Assembly: GCF_037038585.1 (NCBI RefSeq)
Contig: NC_092541.1
Location: forward strand, 567,445 to 631,444
DNA: 64,000 bases
From: Patagioenas fasciata
Taxonomy: Eukaryota > Chordata > Aves > Columbiformes > Columbidae
Direction: 5' to 3'
Shown here piece by piece: positions 60,669-64,000 of this stretch (its first letter is position 1; the number at the start of each line of letters is the position of its first letter). The translations under genes and the position numbers were made by a program. The notes under the pieces were generated by a model. The model ran no database searches. It was not told the DNA's origin and worked only from the letters and a program-made list of their open reading frames with translations.

Positions 60669-61976
60669 CTTCCACTGTTTAAAGCTGGAGACTTGTTTGC
60701 TCAAGGAGTGCTGTGGCAAGCGGGGCAGCGGGGACAGGTTCCTGTGGGTGCGTGGGGCGCTCTGTGGTGTCACCAGTGGGATGGACGGCGCCTGGCGCTG
60801 CGTTGTTCGCCCTGAGCCAGCAGAGGGAGCGGCTGTTTGCTGACATCCTCCGGCACCCCGGGCTGAAATGCACCCGGTGCTGTGCGGGGAAGGGGCAGTT
60901 CCCGGCCACACAACCTCACCGGCTCCCGGTCCTCAGAAAATCAGGAAAACAAAAAGTCTGTTTCTGTGATGGCTCCAGAAGCCCCTGTCTGTGCCGGGAG
61001 AAAACCCCGCTCGTCCTTGTGCCCGAAATCCCGGGAGCGATGCTGACGGTGCCTCTTGCGGGAGTGGGACTTGAGCCGATAGATTGATCGTGATGGGGGG
61101 TTTCCTCACTGGGTTTTGTACAAGCTGCCAACACAGTAGGACCTTCATTTCAATTCAGGCTTCTAAGCACTGCAGTCATAGAAATGAACGTACTTTGCAG
61201 GAAAAGAGTTCTTTGGAAATCCTGTAGTTTCGCTGTGGCCCCTGGGCACGTGGGGCAGCTCTTTGGGTGTTTTTTGGTGGTCATTAGGCGCTGTGGGTCG
61301 TTAATTCAGGATATCTAACAGGCGTTTGGGATGCGTGTATTAGCACACACGGCTCCGGCAACGTCCCGTCTGTGCTCCCAAAGGGAACCATTGCCATAGA
61401 AATGCAGCGGGAGGAGCGGGAAAGAGAACAAGGCAACTTTGGGAAGGATTTGGAAGTATTTTAGCATCTCCCTCAATAAACAGAATGAAACCCCGATTCG
61501 TGCTCTGCTTGATGAACAACCTTCCCCGATGGAGAGGAGCGTGTGATAAATGGACGGACTTAAGTACGTTTATGAATTGCCAAAGCTTCTTAAGCCAAAC
61601 TGCTATTTTGCCTTCATTAATGAGAGCGTCTCCATATTGCAGCCGGCCGCGGGCTCAGCCCCGGACAGATGGTTTGCGCCCTAGGAATCCAGCAAGGCGA
61701 ACACGCCAAGTGCGCTCTGCACCCATGGAACTTTTGCCTGCGTTTCTACGTTGAGCGAGTTTGCGGCTCTTTTCCCTTACAAAACACGAAAAATCACGGC
61801 TTCCGTGTTAAACCGTGGTGGTGGCGAAGGGGAGGGCGAAAAGGGAGATGTGCAGTAATGCGCTTGAGATGGTTTTGTATGGCAAGGTTTACTGGCGGTT
61901 TATTTTAGACCTTATTTAAAGGTTGGTTTGAGGAGTTGCCGTGGGGAGGAGCCGTGGCTGCGCCGTCGTTCATTCG
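60669..61976 (+). other. TANC2: TANC2 intron sequence
   Basis: About 1.3 kb. Nothing recognised. Confidence 0.5.
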
Positions 61977-62012
61977 CAGGGGTTGAAGGGACCTGGAAAG
62001 CTCATCCCAATA
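61977..62012 (-). mobile_element. tiny CR1 3'-UTR remnant (antisense)
   Basis: GCAGGGGTTGAAGGGACCTG followed by GAAAGCTCATCC matches the CR1 3' UTR core in the copy at 47970-48197. It is only about 35 bp long. Confidence 0.55.
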
Positions 62013-63904
62013 AATACAAAGTGATGCCATTGCAGCCTGAGGGAAGCAGTGGGGATGGTGACGGGGGTCCCGAGGACACAGAGGTGTGAGGGCTGAGATA
62101 AACCCGACTTTTATTGTCTACTTGGGTATTTATGTATCTTAAACTTTGTATTGTTCAGATCATTAAGCAGCGGTAGTTGTAATATTGCTGTGAAAGTTGC
62201 CGAGAACAAGGAAGAGCAGGATTCTGTTGTACAGCTTTGGAAGGTCTGGTCTTATATTGGATTATTGCCAGTGAGAGCTGTGTTACGGATGCACACGTTC
62301 AAAGAGGATTTGTGGTGTCTTGTGCTTAGACTGATATAATATTGTATTTAAGGAGTTTGTTTTATTTATAAATGGGTGATTACATGTTTTAGTATTTGAA
62401 GTTACGATATTGGAGTGTAATCACCTATTTATTCGTTCGGGTTGTTCTGTTTGGTTCATTTATCCTGCTCCCTGTTCCCCACCCCTTTCTTATTGTCGTG
62501 TAAACTGCAGCTCGAGGAAGAAAACCCCGTGTTTGAGTTCAATAATGCTCTGTAGTGCGTGTTTCTTGGTTCAATTAAGCGTTTTCAATAAGAACAGAGT
62601 CATCATTGCTTCCTCTCGATGCCTAAATCATCATATTTTTCAGATGCTGCTTATCAGGCTTAAAATTAGAACCATGCCACAGATCTATAGGTGCTAAAAG
62701 TAGCTTGCAGTAGCAGCAAGAGTAGGTCGGGAGGTGTATCCCACCGTGGTTGGAAACCTGCCTGCCCTCCGTCGCCTCCGCTGGTTCCAGGGCTGAGATT
62801 TGGAACAGGAGGTGAACTGTTGCCATGACCAAGTGCAGCAGCAGTGGGTTGATCTGGTTCCCTCTGAGGGAATGGGAACAGAAAGCCGTTTTGTTTTATT
62901 GAAGAACTAAAATGAAGTTTAATAATAATAGTAATGGTTTCCGTTAGACATCTCCTTCTGATCCGTAAATCTCCTGGTTTCTTCTTATCCGAAAACACCC
63001 TGGAATGTCTCATCTCGGTTCCTAACGGCGTGGTGGCCCAAGCCCGTGCTCTGCGCCCACGTTGTACCGGCCGTGCTAGCGGGGTTACCCGGGCAGGACA
63101 AGCGGGAATGGCTCAGATCTTCCAGGAATTGAAAAAAGGGGAATTTCAGGAGAAGTGATCGTGCTCAATGAAATCCAGCAATGGACTTGGAAAGTCAGGA
63201 AACGTCCCCACCCGCGCAGGCGCCTTTCCCATGGTGAAAATCAGCTCCGTGCGGGCTCTGAGCGGCTGTTTGAGCTCCCTGGCGTGGGACAGGGCGAGCC
63301 AGCTGGGCCGGGGGCGCCGTGCACGGGCTGCCTGGACGTGGGAGCGCGGGGAGATCGCAGCTGGAGAGCTGCCTGCAATTAACTTATTTCTATTGAATAG
63401 AAATTAAGCAAAATACAATGATTTTGACTGGTTGTTGGGCAGCTGTTACTGGGATGGAAGAAAGGGAAGCAGACTTAATTTAAGTAAATTTACAAGCAAG
63501 CTGCAGTTACTACTGCAAACGAGAAGTTTTGCTGTTCCAAAGTGGATCCTGGCTGTGGTTCCAGCGGAGCGGTTTTGGAATAACCGCACGGTCACGGAGC
63601 ACAGGGTGGAGATGAACCTGCGGCTGCTGCTTTCCTCACGATGTACGTTCGGTGCTTGAAGTGCCCTGGGCAGCTTTTCCCGTGGGGACAGTTTCTCCTG
63701 GCGGTGCCCACGGGTTTGGGTCACCCGGGTGCTCTGTGCTGTGCCCTGGAGGACAATTCCTCCCGCTGCTCGAACGTGACGAGCTGGGTTTATGATGGAA
63801 GTCTTCATTCTTCTGTGTTTCTGTGATGATTATGGCTTCAGGAGACTATTATCAAATAATGCGTTTGTTAGGTGGGTGCTAGTGAGAGTTGTAGTGAGGA
63901 TTAT
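62013..63904 (+). other. TANC2: TANC2 intron sequence
   Basis: About 1.9 kb. No TANC2 coding exon was recognised; frames near 63150-63400 have no domain. Confidence 0.5.
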
Positions 63905-64000
63905 AGGATGGTAGAATCATTTTGGTTGGAAAAGACCTTTAAGATCATGGAGTCCACCCGTTCCCCACCCCTGTCCCTGCCCCGTGTCCTGAGAACCTGC
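63905..64000 (-). mobile_element. CR1 LINE 3' end (antisense), runs off the window
   Basis: AGGATGGTAGAATCATTTTG followed by GTTGGAAAAGACCTTTAAGA and CCCCGTGTCCTGAGAACCT. It is almost identical to 20993-21087 and belongs to the same subfamily. The element continues beyond the window. Confidence 0.92.

Noticed and set aside
1-64000. CRISPR arrays, phage or bacterial defence systems
   Set aside because: The only tandem repeats are minisatellites without spacers. The genes, introns and CR1 elements show vertebrate nuclear DNA.

Overview
This is vertebrate nuclear DNA, almost certainly from a bird. The support is a series of CR1 LINE fragments, several carrying the avian-type 3' end with decayed or intact octamer tails of the ATTCTGTG kind, no Alu or L1 sequence, and two recognisable vertebrate gene ends. 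There is nothing prokaryotic: no operons, CRISPR, phage or insertion sequences. Most of the many open frames are chance frames in GC-rich or repetitive DNA.

Layout. (1) 1-3570, plus strand: the 3' end of MRC2 (Endo180/uPARAP), with a probable 27-bp penultimate exon (270-296), the last coding exon (914-1134: end of ectodomain, transmembrane helix and endocytic tail) and a long 3' UTR ending near a polyadenylation signal at 3549-3554. (2) 3571-37000: intergenic DNA with CR1 fragments, an isolated CpG island (12030-12745), a 21-bp minisatellite (23561-23698) and a 20-bp minisatellite (27801-28040). I found no recognisable gene here. In human the order is MRC2, MARCHF10, TANC2; no MARCHF10 coding sequence could be recognised in this interval. 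(3) 37015-38445: a strong CpG island that I read as the TANC2 promoter and first non-coding exon, with a splice donor at 38064. (4) 38064-64000: the 5' introns of TANC2, containing the exon with the start codon (56516-56613), a candidate extra 5' UTR exon (51816-51878), a CpG-rich possible alternative first exon ending at 41641, and many CR1 fragments. The next TANC2 coding exon was not found before the window ends.

The two genes are neighbours on the same strand and have no known joint function. MRC2 is a collagen-internalising endocytic receptor; TANC2 is a postsynaptic scaffold protein. I see no convincing new biological system. The points most worth a second look are the CR1 copies that lack their 3' ends or have internal deletions, the orphan CpG island, a tandem array of splice-donor-like sequences just after TANC2 exon 1, and the minisatellite that is open in all three forward frames.
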